Positions 26,624 to 35,584 of a stretch of 64,000 bases of DNA are shown here, one piece after another. The stretch is from positions 1 to 64,000 of the forward strand of contig CAMJMQ010000005.1 in NCBI GenBank assembly GCA_946407065.1, given 5' to 3'. Each line of letters starts with the position of its first letter. The first letter of the stretch is position 1. The translations under genes and the position numbers were made by a program. Below the pieces are notes generated by a model. That model saw nothing but the letters and a program-made list of their open reading frames with translations, had not been told where the DNA came from and searched no databases. This stretch comes from an uncultured Clostridia bacterium (GTDB lineage Bacteria; Bacillota; Clostridia; Oscillospirales; Acutalibacteraceae).

Positions 26624-26663
26624 AAAATGTCCGCAACTCTGTTATGAGCTGCGGACATTTTGT
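26624..26663 (+). terminator. Terminator after recG
   Basis: AAAATGTCCGC and GCGGACATTTT form an eleven-base stem. It runs into a family A-like hairpin, TGTAGACGGGAGCATGCTCCC, at 26661-26682. Confidence 0.75.
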
Positions 26664-26706
26664 AGACGGGAGCATGCTCCCATCGTTTTTTTAAAATGAA
26701 AAAACG

Positions 26707-27354
26707 CTATCCGATTTTATAAACATCCTCAAACACGCAGATCAGGTTATTGCTGATCTGTCTGTCCTCATGCAAACTGCCGAAGTACCACTTGCCGTAC
26801 AGCGTATTGTGCATGACGGTGTCGAGGAAAATATTGAGATCGTTGATAGAAGCGTTGCGGTTGATCATCCTCTTGACGGACGCAGGCGCTTCATGGGTGA
26901 TGATGATATCGAGTCGGTGGCGCTGTTCCTCGATATTGACGATGGCGTATTCCAGCTCTTCATCACTCGGCAGGGAGGGAGAGGATTCCGCCTCATCCAT
27001 TTCGGGTGGCAGACCTCCGCCCAGTGCAAAGATCTTATAGCCCTCGATCAAATATAATTCACCGCGGTTCAGACAATAAATGTTATCGGCGATCCTCCGA
27101 GCGGTGCCCTCATGGAACGGGACTTCTTCAAACTCCTTGAGCCGTTCAAAGTTCTCATGCGCGCCTTCGACAAAGAGAATATCATACTTCTTTTTGGTGA
27201 GCTTTTTCAGATTCTTTATTTCTTCTTTAGAATTATCCCAGATAAATCCAAAGTCGCCCGTGATGATCAGCGTGTCGCCCTTTTTCAGCTGACCGAGGCG
27301 TCTTTCGTTAAAGATATTGATATCTCCGTGTGTATCTCCAGTAATGTATATCAA
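26707..27354 (-). CDS. Small metallophosphoesterase
   Basis: About 215 residues of the calcineurin-like fold: YITGDTHGD at the very N terminus, IITGDFG, VEGAHENF in place of the usual GNHE, and ITHEAP. The physiological substrate is unknown. I chose TTG 27354, with GGGGG six bases upstream, because it places the first metal motif at the start as usual; an ATG 36 codons upstream would add unrelated sequence. It is divergent from the next gene. Confidence 0.78.
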   Translation of the reverse strand: MIYITGDTHGDINIFNERRLGQLKKGDTLIITGDFGFIWDNSKEEIKNLKKLTKKKYDILFVEGAHENFERLKEFEEVPFHEGTARRIADNIYCLNRGELYLIEGYKIFALGGGLPPEMDEAESSPSLPSDEELEYAIVNIEEQRHRLDIIITHEAPASVKRMINRNASINDLNIFLDTVMHNTLYGKWYFGSLHEDRQISNNLICVFEDVYKIG

Positions 27355-27395
27355 AATGTTCCCCCAAAAACTTTGTAAATTTATGAATTTTATGA

Positions 27396-27424
27396 TTGAT
27401 ATCATCCCGTAAATAGTGTAAAAT
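27396..27424 (+). promoter_or_regulatory. Promoter of the DacF-like pair
   Basis: TTGATA, 17-base spacer, TAAAAT; about 65 bases upstream of the first gene. Confidence 0.6.
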
Positions 27425-27489
27425 AAATGTGTATACGAGAATTTTTTGTTTCTTCTAAGCAATTATAACATATATTTAAAGGAAATGCT

Positions 27490-28794
27490 ATGAATAAAAG
27501 GATTAAATTTTTGATATCAGTTGTACTGATTTTTGCACTATTTGTCAGCAACTTTATCATACCGGCTTCTTCATTTGAAACCAAGGTCGAAACCTCTACC
27601 TCCGACCTCTTTTTAGTGAACCTCGATACCGATACAGTCGTTTTCTCTCAAAAGCCCGATACCAACTGGTATGCGGGGTCGCTTTCCGAGCTGATGACAT
27701 TCCTGCTTTCCTATGAGATGATCGCCGATCTTGATAAGACCACGTTCAAGGTAGAGAAGTCCTTTATCGACGCGCTGCCGTATTCCGACGGATGCCTGGA
27801 TCGATTTGTCGATCAGACCCTGTCTGCCAGGGATCTGATGGCTGTCATGCTGTTGACCTCCGGCAGTGACGCTGCGTATGCGTTGGCGGATCTTTCCTCC
27901 AACAAAGACAGAGACGCGTTTGTCGCCGCGATGAATGAGCGCGTCGCTACCCTGGGTATGAAGAGCACGGCGTATGTCAGCCCCGGATTCAACAACACCA
28001 GCGCCCAGCATACGACCTGCCGCGATACCTATCTGCTCTATCGGGAGGTACGCAAGAACGAATTCTTTCTGTCAGTGATGCAGAAGAAATCCTATACGCC
28101 TGCCGCGCTGGGTGAGGATTATATGATCGAAGCTGAGGCGTCGATTTTGAATGAAGACAGCCCCTACTACTTCCGTTATACCAATGACGCGATGTATTCC
28201 TATACCGAAGAAACGTATGAGGAGCTGGTCGCGACTACCACCTATCACGGCAAGACTTATCTCTTTGTCGGATTGCTCGGACTGCACCAAAGCGAGCGCA
28301 ATGTGTATGCCGACGCGCGTAAATTGGCGTCGTGGGCATATCTGAATCTGTCTGATTATAAGCTGTTCAACGAGGAGGATGTGTTGTCCGATGTTACGGT
28401 CACCGCCAATTGGGGTGAATATCCGGTGGCGTTGCATCCCTATAATTCCGCGTATAAAACCCTGCCTAACAACTATGACGAATCGAAGCTGACCTATCAG
28501 TTTGACATTCCCAAAACCGTGAAAACGCCTTTCCTCAGCGGCCAGACGCTCGGCAGAGCCAAGGTCTCTTACGCCGGGGAAGAGATTGATGATATCGCCT
28601 TATCCGCGAGCACCGATGAGGGCTTGGGGATGCTGTCCGATTTCGGTAAATTTACCGGCTATGTCTATCGTCGTATGACGCCTCACCGTGAGGTGCTGGC
28701 TGAAGAATTTCCGACAGAGCCGGCGGTCAATGTCGCTCAGCCCTCTTCTGAGTCGGCTACCGCAGCGGCTGCTCCGACTGCGACGGAGGGTTAA
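27490..28794 (+). CDS. DacF-like pseudo-peptidase (SxxK lysine lost)
   Basis: 434 residues with a signal peptide (hydrophobic 8-25) and a penicillin-binding D-Ala-D-Ala carboxypeptidase fold. The active-site Ser64 is kept, but the SxxK lysine is Glu67 (SLSE), SGN reads SGS, and no KTG is found where HGKTYLFVG aligns. Catalysis is therefore unlikely. The C-terminal PBP5-associated-like domain and an Ala/Ser/Thr-rich tail follow, with no membrane anchor. Four bases separate it from a related gene, implying an operon of paralogues and perhaps a binding or regulatory partner role. Confidence 0.78.
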   Translation: MNKRIKFLISVVLIFALFVSNFIIPASSFETKVETSTSDLFLVNLDTDTVVFSQKPDTNWYAGSLSELMTFLLSYEMIADLDKTTFKVEKSFIDALPYSDGCLDRFVDQTLSARDLMAVMLLTSGSDAAYALADLSSNKDRDAFVAAMNERVATLGMKSTAYVSPGFNNTSAQHTTCRDTYLLYREVRKNEFFLSVMQKKSYTPAALGEDYMIEAEASILNEDSPYYFRYTNDAMYSYTEETYEELVATTTYHGKTYLFVGLLGLHQSERNVYADARKLASWAYLNLSDYKLFNEEDVLSDVTVTANWGEYPVALHPYNSAYKTLPNNYDESKLTYQFDIPKTVKTPFLSGQTLGRAKVSYAGEEIDDIALSASTDEGLGMLSDFGKFTGYVYRRMTPHREVLAEEFPTEPAVNVAQPSSESATAAAAPTATEG

Positions 28795-28797
28795 AGG

Positions 28798-30129
28798 ATG
28801 AAACGTACTTTTCGATTCCTCTGTGTCATCTTCGCGCTGATCGTTCTTTTTACCTGCGCTTTCTCGGCGCCGGCGGGTGCGCTCAGCTTTGAGTGTGATG
28901 TAGAGCAGTATTCCGATTCGCTGTTGATGATCAACCTGGATACGGATATGGAAGTCTATGCCAAAGAGGCTGACACAAAGCGCTATCCTTCTTCATTGAC
29001 CAAGATCATGACCTATATCGTCGCGGCGGAATTTTTTGATGATTATGATACCAAGATCCCGATCAAACAGACCTGTATCGACAGTGTGTTGGATCAGGGA
29101 ATGTCCTGTACCGGCGTCGATTGGTATGTCGGTGATTCGCTGACGGTGGAGAACCTGCTGTATGCTTTGATGCTGCCCACCGGTGATGACGCCGCAATGG
29201 TGTTGGCTGATTACATAGGCGAGGGCAATATAGGGAGCTTTGTCGATAAGATGAACGCTAAGGCGGAGGAGCTCGAATGCTCCGATACCCATTTTACCAA
29301 TCCGTTCGGAACGCATGATGAGAACCATTACACCACGGCACGTGATTTGTACAAGATCACCAAGAAGGCGATGGGACTGCCGTTGTTCTCCAAAATCTGT
29401 AACACCACGACCTATTATGCCAAGGAGAACGATGATGTTCCGTTCATCACCAGCAACTGGCTGATCGATGCGGCGCGGGGCGGCGACTACTATTATGTCT
29501 ACGCGACCGGCGTCAAGAACGCGACCTCGCCTCAAGCGGGACGCTGTCTTGTCTCTACCGCCGTATATGACGGCTATTCCTATATGTGTATCGGACTGCA
29601 TGCTCCGTATGATGAGAGCAAAGAAGAGAACGAGCAGTATTGTATGCTGGAAGCCGCCGATATGTTCCGCTGGGCATTTTTGAATCTGTCCTTTGTCACC
29701 CCGGTGACCAAGGATACTCCGGTTTGTGAGCAAAAGGTCGACCACGCGTGGGATACCAAGAGCATCCTTCTGGTACCCCAGACCGACTGCAACGTTATCC
29801 TGCCGCAGGGATATTCGGAGGGTGATGTCAAGATCACTCCCGACAGCACCGATCCTGTCAGCGCACCCATCAAAAAGGGCGATATCATCACAACGGCAAC
29901 CGTCTATTATAAGAACGAACCGTTCACACAGATCAATCTGGTGTCGAACGACGACGTCGGCGTCAGCCCGATCCTGTATACGACGGATGCGATCAGAGGC
30001 GTGTTGACTTCGCCGTGGTTTTTGATCGCGGTCGGCTTGGTCGTCATCCTCTTCATCATCTACGTTTCGGTTTCTTCCTCCTATGCAAAGAAGCGCAAGC
30101 GTGATAAGAGCACTAAAATCAGAAAATAA
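28798..30129 (+). CDS. DacF-like D-Ala-D-Ala carboxypeptidase, divergent
   Basis: 443 residues: signal peptide, penicillin-binding domain, and a C-terminal membrane helix (about 402-424) followed by a basic tail. SSLTK keeps the SxxK Ser66 and Lys69. The second motif reads TGD rather than SGN, and KTG reads KNA (GVKNATS). It may retain weak or altered activity on peptidoglycan pentapeptides. It is paralogous to the preceding gene; compare the canonical enzyme at 61555, which has all three motifs. Confidence 0.8.
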   Translation: MKRTFRFLCVIFALIVLFTCAFSAPAGALSFECDVEQYSDSLLMINLDTDMEVYAKEADTKRYPSSLTKIMTYIVAAEFFDDYDTKIPIKQTCIDSVLDQGMSCTGVDWYVGDSLTVENLLYALMLPTGDDAAMVLADYIGEGNIGSFVDKMNAKAEELECSDTHFTNPFGTHDENHYTTARDLYKITKKAMGLPLFSKICNTTTYYAKENDDVPFITSNWLIDAARGGDYYYVYATGVKNATSPQAGRCLVSTAVYDGYSYMCIGLHAPYDESKEENEQYCMLEAADMFRWAFLNLSFVTPVTKDTPVCEQKVDHAWDTKSILLVPQTDCNVILPQGYSEGDVKITPDSTDPVSAPIKKGDIITTATVYYKNEPFTQINLVSNDDVGVSPILYTTDAIRGVLTSPWFLIAVGLVVILFIIYVSVSSSYAKKRKRDKSTKIRK

Positions 30130-30138
30130 CATTAACGG

Positions 30139-30170
30139 AAAATCGGCGCACAAACGCGTCGATTTTTGTT
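30139..30170 (+). terminator. Terminator after the DacF-like pair
   Basis: AAAATCGGCGC and GCGTCGATTTT pair with one G-U, followed by TTTGTTTG. Confidence 0.7.
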
Positions 30171-30203
30171 TGTAACGCAAAGGACTGTTTACAAAACCTT
30201 AAC

Positions 30204-30232
30204 TTGACAGTACTTGATCCTTCATATACAAT
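30204..30232 (+). promoter_or_regulatory. Sigma-A promoter
   Basis: TTGACA and TACAAT with a 17-base spacer. About 190 untranslated bases follow, including a family C tail (GCGGCGATCTCAACCGAG) and a GTATCGC/GCGATAC hairpin before the next gene. Confidence 0.7.
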
Positions 30233-30423
30233 ATATGGTAGTCGCAATAGGCTTTGTCGGATCCTTCGTTTTGAAGCTCCTTTACGGGTTGCGGCGATCT
30301 CAACCGAGTGAGGGTAAAGTGTCGACGGACATTTTGCGTTTTTCCCGGAGAAGTTTATTTCACTTGTATCGCAGGAAGTTTTGTCATTTGACGCGATACG
30401 GTTTGTTATAAGGAGTATGATTT

Positions 30424-31551
30424 ATGAAAACCAAGCTTTCTTGGATCCCGTTTGTACCGCTTTTCTTGGCGGCGTGTTTTCTGAAACTCGCTCAGGGATT
30501 TATGCCGGACGGAAGTATACTGGGATTAAGCGCGCTGCAGTTGGAATATTGCTATATCGGCGCCTGTGTCCTGATCTTTCTGTTCGCGTTGCTGTTTGTT
30601 CTTTTGGACAAGAAAATCGCGCAATACTATCTGCCGCACAAGAATATTCCCGCCGGCTTGGTCGGTATTTTATTGTGTTTGCTGTTAGCGGCTGAAGGTG
30701 GTTTTACTGTTTTTCAAGTTTTCAGCTCCGGCAGGATCTCCGTATTAGAGCTTTTGGGAGCTGTTTTATCGCTCCTGTCCGCCGTTGTGTTTATCATACT
30801 CGGGTTGAACCATTCTTTCCGCTATAAGGAGGGAAAGAATCTCTCTTTGGTCAACGTGATCCCCGCGATCCTTTGCGGCGTCAGGATGATCCTCAGCTTT
30901 GTGCAGTTTACCACGATCTCGATCCGCTTGGCGGATGTCAGCTCCTTGATCTGCTATGTTTTCGCGACACTGTTCTTCTTCAACTATGCAGTGGTACAAT
31001 CGCTGATCAAGAGCAAAAATGCACTGAAGAACTGCTTCATTTTCGGCTTGCCCGCGATAGCGGCGTTGATTCCCTACGGCATCTATCACCTGGTATTTCG
31101 ATTTGATTCCGAGTTCATCATCAAAAACGCACAGCCTCTGGAGATGTTGCTGTTCGGTCTGTATATTTTATTTGTACTGATCGAAATCACCCGAAATGTT
31201 CTCAGCAAGGAAGAAGTAACGCTGATCGAGGAGAAAGAAGCACCGGTCGTCAATGTCGCTGAGGAAAAGGTGGAAGGATTCATCGCCACCAATGACTCGG
31301 AAGATGAGAACGATATCGCCGAGGATACAGCCTACCTTGAAAAGAGCGATACTTCCGATTATTTGTATCGGGATACCCAACAGGTTAATGAGGAGCCCGA
31401 GGACAATGATGAAACGCACAATGATGTCGAAAACTATTTGACCGAAGTTCAGGATGTATCGGATGAAAATGACGACAGACCGAAGAACTATGAAGAACGG
31501 CTCGATGAGATCGATAAATTGATTCTGGATATCTCCAGTAAAACAGATTAA
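30424..31551 (+). CDS. Polytopic membrane protein with acidic cytoplasmic tail, unknown
   Basis: I do not recognise it. In 375 residues, about eight hydrophobic segments cover residues 8-258, then a strongly acidic Asp/Glu/Asn-rich tail (about 262-375) ends in a possible short helix NYEERLDEIDKLILDI. No catalytic or transporter motif stands out. It is 31 bases upstream of the LRR-dockerin gene on the same strand, behind its own promoter, so the two may be co-transcribed. AAGGAGTATGATTT precedes the ATG. Confidence 0.7.
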   Translation: MKTKLSWIPFVPLFLAACFLKLAQGFMPDGSILGLSALQLEYCYIGACVLIFLFALLFVLLDKKIAQYYLPHKNIPAGLVGILLCLLLAAEGGFTVFQVFSSGRISVLELLGAVLSLLSAVVFIILGLNHSFRYKEGKNLSLVNVIPAILCGVRMILSFVQFTTISIRLADVSSLICYVFATLFFFNYAVVQSLIKSKNALKNCFIFGLPAIAALIPYGIYHLVFRFDSEFIIKNAQPLEMLLFGLYILFVLIEITRNVLSKEEVTLIEEKEAPVVNVAEEKVEGFIATNDSEDENDIAEDTAYLEKSDTSDYLYRDTQQVNEEPEDNDETHNDVENYLTEVQDVSDENDDRPKNYEERLDEIDKLILDISSKTD

Positions 31552-31582
31552 TACCGATAATCTTGAAAAGGAGGATGATAGC

Positions 31583-32983
31583 ATGAAAAAGCTGTGTTGT
31601 TGTATCATGGTTTGCTTGATGCTGTTTTCTTCTTTTTTTACTATCCCTGTATTTGCGGCGCATGAGGATTTTGATGTTCAGTCCGGCGTATTGATCAAGT
31701 ACAACGGCACCGATGCCGATGTGACTGTCCCGGCGCATATTACCGCGATCGGCAATGACGCGTTTGCCGAGAATACCAAGGTGCAAAGCGTCAAGCTCAA
31801 TGACACTGTCCGTGTGATAGGGGACAGGGCTTTCTATGGCTGTACCTCTTTACAGAACGTCACTCAGGGTGATGCTGTCACCGAGGTCGGCGATCTTGCC
31901 TTTTACGGTACGCCGTATCTCGATAATGCAGGGGATAAGTATGTAATGCTCGGCAGCGTGCTGCTGTGGTATAACGGCACCTCCGAGAGCGTGACGATCC
32001 CGACGCGTTGTACTGCGGTCGCTTCCTATGCTTTTGCCCGCTGTGAATACCTCAAATCCTTCACCGCTTATGAAGGTTTGGTCAGCATCGGAACAGGCGC
32101 GTTCTACGGTTGCACAAATCTCGCTTCCGTGAACCTTCCCTCGACGCTCAGTGCGGTCGGCGCCTATGCCTTTGACGGCACGCCCTATCTGAATAACTTG
32201 AGTGACTATGCCGTAGCGGGCGACGGTGTACTGCTGCGTTATCAGGGATCGGATACCGAGATTGAGATCCCCGATACGATCAAGCGGATCGCTTCACATG
32301 CCTTTGTCAGCTCCAAGATAAAATCCGTTACGCTCCCCGAGAGCGTCTATGCGATCGACGCATATGCCTTTGCCGACTGTACCGGTCTGGAAACTGTCCA
32401 AACCGCCGAGGGGCTGGTGACCGTCGGCGACGGCGCCTTCAGAGGCTGTAAGAGCCTTTCCCGGTTCAAAACGCCTGAGAGCTTATCCTACATCGGTCAG
32501 TATGCGTTCAACGGCGACAGCGCGATCACCAGCGCTGTTCTGCGCGGCGACCATCTGACCGTATCCTATCACGCGTTCAAGGGCTGCACCTCGATGCGGT
32601 ATGTGTTGATGACGGACGGCGTAGCGCAGCTCTATGATAATGCATTTGACGGATGTGCTGAATTGGAAGGTGTCTCCGTCTCACCCAAAACAACCGATAT
32701 CAGCGCTTCAGCTCTCAGCGGATGTGCCAAGGCGGTTGTCTGCTGCGATCAAAACTCTGAGGCTGAATCCGCACTCTCGGATCATTCGATCAACACTGTG
32801 ATGGGTGATGTTGACAGCAGCGGGGAGCTTGATGTTTTTGACGCTTCAACGATCCAGTGTTATATCGCTTATTTAGCCCAACTTGACGGCACACAGACCG
32901 CTTCTGCTGATGTGAATTATGATGGTGATATCAATATTATGGATGCGTATATCTGCCAACTCAAAATCGTCCATTTAGCATAG
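31583..32983 (+). CDS. Secreted leucine-rich-repeat protein with dockerin
   Basis: 466 residues. A signal peptide (cleavage near VFAA, about residue 30) is followed by roughly ten BspA-type LRR_5 repeats, seen as recurring AF.GCT.L..V..P pieces (residues ~45-390). The C-terminal 60 residues form a type I dockerin with two calcium loops, DVDSSGELDVFD and DVNYDGDINIMD. It should be exported and docked to a cohesin on a scaffold or the surface, with the LRR part binding protein or glycan. No cohesin gene lies in the window. Confidence 0.88.
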   Translation: MKKLCCCIMVCLMLFSSFFTIPVFAAHEDFDVQSGVLIKYNGTDADVTVPAHITAIGNDAFAENTKVQSVKLNDTVRVIGDRAFYGCTSLQNVTQGDAVTEVGDLAFYGTPYLDNAGDKYVMLGSVLLWYNGTSESVTIPTRCTAVASYAFARCEYLKSFTAYEGLVSIGTGAFYGCTNLASVNLPSTLSAVGAYAFDGTPYLNNLSDYAVAGDGVLLRYQGSDTEIEIPDTIKRIASHAFVSSKIKSVTLPESVYAIDAYAFADCTGLETVQTAEGLVTVGDGAFRGCKSLSRFKTPESLSYIGQYAFNGDSAITSAVLRGDHLTVSYHAFKGCTSMRYVLMTDGVAQLYDNAFDGCAELEGVSVSPKTTDISASALSGCAKAVVCCDQNSEAESALSDHSINTVMGDVDSSGELDVFDASTIQCYIAYLAQLDGTQTASADVNYDGDINIMDAYICQLKIVHLA

Positions 32984-33000
32984 ATTTTTACGGCAAACCA

Positions 33001-33029
33001 TTGACAGACGTTGATTAAGGTGTTATATT
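33001..33029 (+). promoter_or_regulatory. Sigma-A promoter of thrS
   Basis: TTGACA at 33001, 17-base spacer, TATATT at 33024-33029, just before the T-box leader. Confidence 0.75.
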
Positions 33030-33039
33030 ATTCTTTGAA

Positions 33040-33375
33040 TTAAATATTCTGAATAGGGGACAATGTCCGCTGTTTTTGCGTTACAGAGAGCCGTCGGTAG
33101 GTGTAAGTCGGTACGCACATGGCGGGATACCACCCCTCATATCTCATCAATTGTCATTACGAGGCTTTTGTCGCGGCAATCTCAACGAATTGAAAGAGAT
33201 ATGTCTCGCTCAGGAAATGGAGCGACGTGAGCCGCGTTAAGGCGACAATGAGGATGTCGATGATCATGAACGGCGCTTTAAAGAGCGATCTCAACCGATG
33301 ATGATCGATATCGAATCAGGTGGAACCGCGTGAATACGCCCTGTTATTTCTTCGGAAATAGCAGGGCTTTTTTTG
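33040..33375 (+). promoter_or_regulatory. T-box leader of thrS, specifier ACC (Thr)
   Basis: The stem I apex GTCGGTAGGTGTAAGTC lies near 33090, the specifier ACC at 33129-33131 is followed by A, the core GGTGGAACCGCG at about 33319-33330, and the terminator GCCCTGTTATTTC/GAAATAGCAGGGC with T7 at 33338-33374. The bulge reads TGGA, expected for a tRNA-Thr with discriminator U. A family C repeat interrupts the leader. Confidence 0.9.
33150..33196 (+). repeat. Family C repeat inside the thrS T-box
   Basis: AATTGTCATTACGAGGC, TTTTGTCGC, then GGCAATCTCAACG. It lies just after stem I, the same relative place as in the first T-box of the window. Confidence 0.7.
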
Positions 33376-33433
33376 CCTCCCTTTCCCAAGGGAGGTGTCA
33401 TCGGATTGTGATCCGATGACGGAGGGTTGCTGT
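33375..33433. repeat. Family B fragment
   Basis: GCCTCCCTTTCCCAAGGGAGG followed by TGTCATCGGATTGTGATCCGATGACGGAGGG; two adjacent hairpins, then the thrS ribosome site. Confidence 0.55.
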
Positions 33434-33479
33434 ATTTGAACAGCGGCTACTCTTATTTACAGAAAAGGAGAGGATCAAT

Positions 33480-35423
33480 ATGATCAATGTAGAGTTAAAA
33501 GGCGGAGTTGTTCAGCAGTTTGAAGAGAACATCACTCCCGCTCAGATCGCTAAGTCCATTTCTATGGGACTGTATAAAAACGTATGCGCCGCGCTGATCG
33601 ACGGCAAGGTGTGCGACCTGCGTACCGAGCTGACCGCGGATTGTAAGGTCGAGCTGTTGACCTTCGATAATGACGAGGGTAAGCAGGCATTCTGGCATAC
33701 GACCTCTCATATCCTTGCGCAGGCGGTCAAGCGTCTGTTCCCCGAAGCCAAGCTCGCGATCGGCCCGTCTATCGATGAAGGCTTCTATTATGATTTTGAT
33801 GTAGAAAAACCTTTTGATAATGAGGATCTCGCTAAAATCGAAGCAGAGATGAAGAAGATCGTCAAATCCGGCATCGAGATCTCCCGCTTTGAGAAAGCGC
33901 CGCAGGACGCACTCGATTTCCTCAATGAGATCGGAGAACCCTATAAGGTAGAGCTTGCGAGTGAGCACGCAGGCAAGGGCGAGCCGATCAGCTTCTATAA
34001 GCAAGCGGAATTCGTCGATCTGTGCGCGGGTCCTCACCTGATGTCCGTCGCACCGGTCAAGGCGTTCAAGCTCACCAACTGCACCGGCGCTTACTGGCGC
34101 GGCGATTCCAAGAACCAGCAGTTATGCCGTGTCTACGGTATTTCTTTCCCCAAGGCTTCTATGCTCGAGGAGTACATCACCCGCAGAGAAGAGGCGTTGA
34201 AACGCGATCACAATAAGCTCGGCAGAGAGCTCGAACTGTTCACCACCGTTGACTATATCGGACAGGGCCTGCCGATTATGCTGCCCAAGGGCGCCCGCAT
34301 CATCCAGCTGTTACAGCGCTGGGTCGAGGATCTCGAGCAGAAGAACGGCTGGCAGCTCACCAAAACGCCTTTCATGGCGAAGTCCGATCTGTACAAGATC
34401 AGCGGACACTGGGATCATTATCAGGACGGCATGTTCATCCTCGGCGATCCCGATAACGATGACGAGGTTTACGCGCTTCGTCCGATGACCTGTCCGTTCC
34501 AGTATCAGGTATTCCTCAACCGCGGCAGAAGCTATCGCGACCTGCCCATGCGACTGAACGAAACCTCCACGCTGTTCCGCAACGAGGCTTCGGGTGAGAT
34601 GCACGGCTTGATCCGCGTCCGCCAGTTTACCATTTCCGAGGGTCACTTGATGTGTACCCCCGAGCAGCTCGAGGGCGAGTTCGAGCACTGCCTGAGCCTT
34701 GCCATCACCTGCTTAAAGACACTGGGTCTGTATGAGGATGTTTCCTATCGCTTCTCCCAGTGGGATCCCAATGACCGTGAGAAGTACATCGGCACCGAGG
34801 AAGAGTGGAACAACGTCCAGGGCATGATGGGCAAGATCCTCGACGATCTCGGCATCGATTATAAGATCGGTATCGGTGAGGCAGCGTTCTACGGTCCCAA
34901 GCTCGATATCCAGATCAAAAATGTATTCGGTAAGGAAGATACCCTGATCACCATCCAGATCGACCCGATGATCGCCGAAAAGTTCGGTATGGAATATGTG
35001 GATCGCGACGGCGTGAAAAAGCACCCGTTCATCATCCATCGTACCTCTATCGGCTGTTATGAGCGTACCCTCGCGCTGTTGATCGAGAAGTACGCCGGCG
35101 CGTTCCCGCTGTGGCTTGCACCCGTACAGGTCAAGCTGCTGCCCATCGCCGACCGCCATCATGACCGTGTGTTCGAAATTGCGAAGGAGCTCGAAAACAT
35201 GGGCATGCGCGTAGAGGTCGATGATCGCAATGAGAAGATCGGCTACAAGATCCGTGAGGCGCAGGTGCAGAAGATCCCGTATATGGTCATCATCGGTGAC
35301 AAGGATATCGAGAATGATACCGTTTCCATCCGCCACCGCAAAGACGGCGATCTCGGCTCCATGTCTTTGGCAGAATTCAAGGACATGATGCGTGAGGAGA
35401 TCGACACGAAAGCAATCAAATAA
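33480..35423 (+). CDS. thrS: Threonyl-tRNA synthetase
   Basis: 647 residues, full length. A TGS domain (about 1-62) is followed by the editing domain with HTTSHILAQA and the class II core with MTCPFQYQ, HGLIRVRQF and the zinc/ATP region HRTSIGCYERTLALL, then an anticodon-binding domain. GGAGAGGATCAAT gives the ribosome site. Controlled by the Thr T-box directly upstream. Confidence 0.97.
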   Translation: MINVELKGGVVQQFEENITPAQIAKSISMGLYKNVCAALIDGKVCDLRTELTADCKVELLTFDNDEGKQAFWHTTSHILAQAVKRLFPEAKLAIGPSIDEGFYYDFDVEKPFDNEDLAKIEAEMKKIVKSGIEISRFEKAPQDALDFLNEIGEPYKVELASEHAGKGEPISFYKQAEFVDLCAGPHLMSVAPVKAFKLTNCTGAYWRGDSKNQQLCRVYGISFPKASMLEEYITRREEALKRDHNKLGRELELFTTVDYIGQGLPIMLPKGARIIQLLQRWVEDLEQKNGWQLTKTPFMAKSDLYKISGHWDHYQDGMFILGDPDNDDEVYALRPMTCPFQYQVFLNRGRSYRDLPMRLNETSTLFRNEASGEMHGLIRVRQFTISEGHLMCTPEQLEGEFEHCLSLAITCLKTLGLYEDVSYRFSQWDPNDREKYIGTEEEWNNVQGMMGKILDDLGIDYKIGIGEAAFYGPKLDIQIKNVFGKEDTLITIQIDPMIAEKFGMEYVDRDGVKKHPFIIHRTSIGCYERTLALLIEKYAGAFPLWLAPVQVKLLPIADRHHDRVFEIAKELENMGMRVEVDDRNEKIGYKIREAQVQKIPYMVIIGDKDIENDTVSIRHRKDGDLGSMSLAEFKDMMREEIDTKAIK

Positions 35424-35569
35424 GGCTCTCTTTTCTAAGGTGAGATTCTGTCCAAATCTGTGATTTGGGTAATCCATACATCGGAGAGCTGTCGCAAAGC
35501 GACTGAGGGTTGATCAACATTCATATACAACCCTCAGTTTTGCACCTCCTTATTGAAGAAGGAGGCTGA
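35424..35569. repeat. Family B element, variant
   Basis: AGGCTCTCTTTTCTAAGG at the left, GTCGCAAAGCGACTGAGGGTTG in the middle and CAACCCTCAG...GAAGAAGGAGGC at the right. It starts directly at the thrS stop. Confidence 0.6.
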
Positions 35570-35584
35570 TGAAGGCAGGATAAA

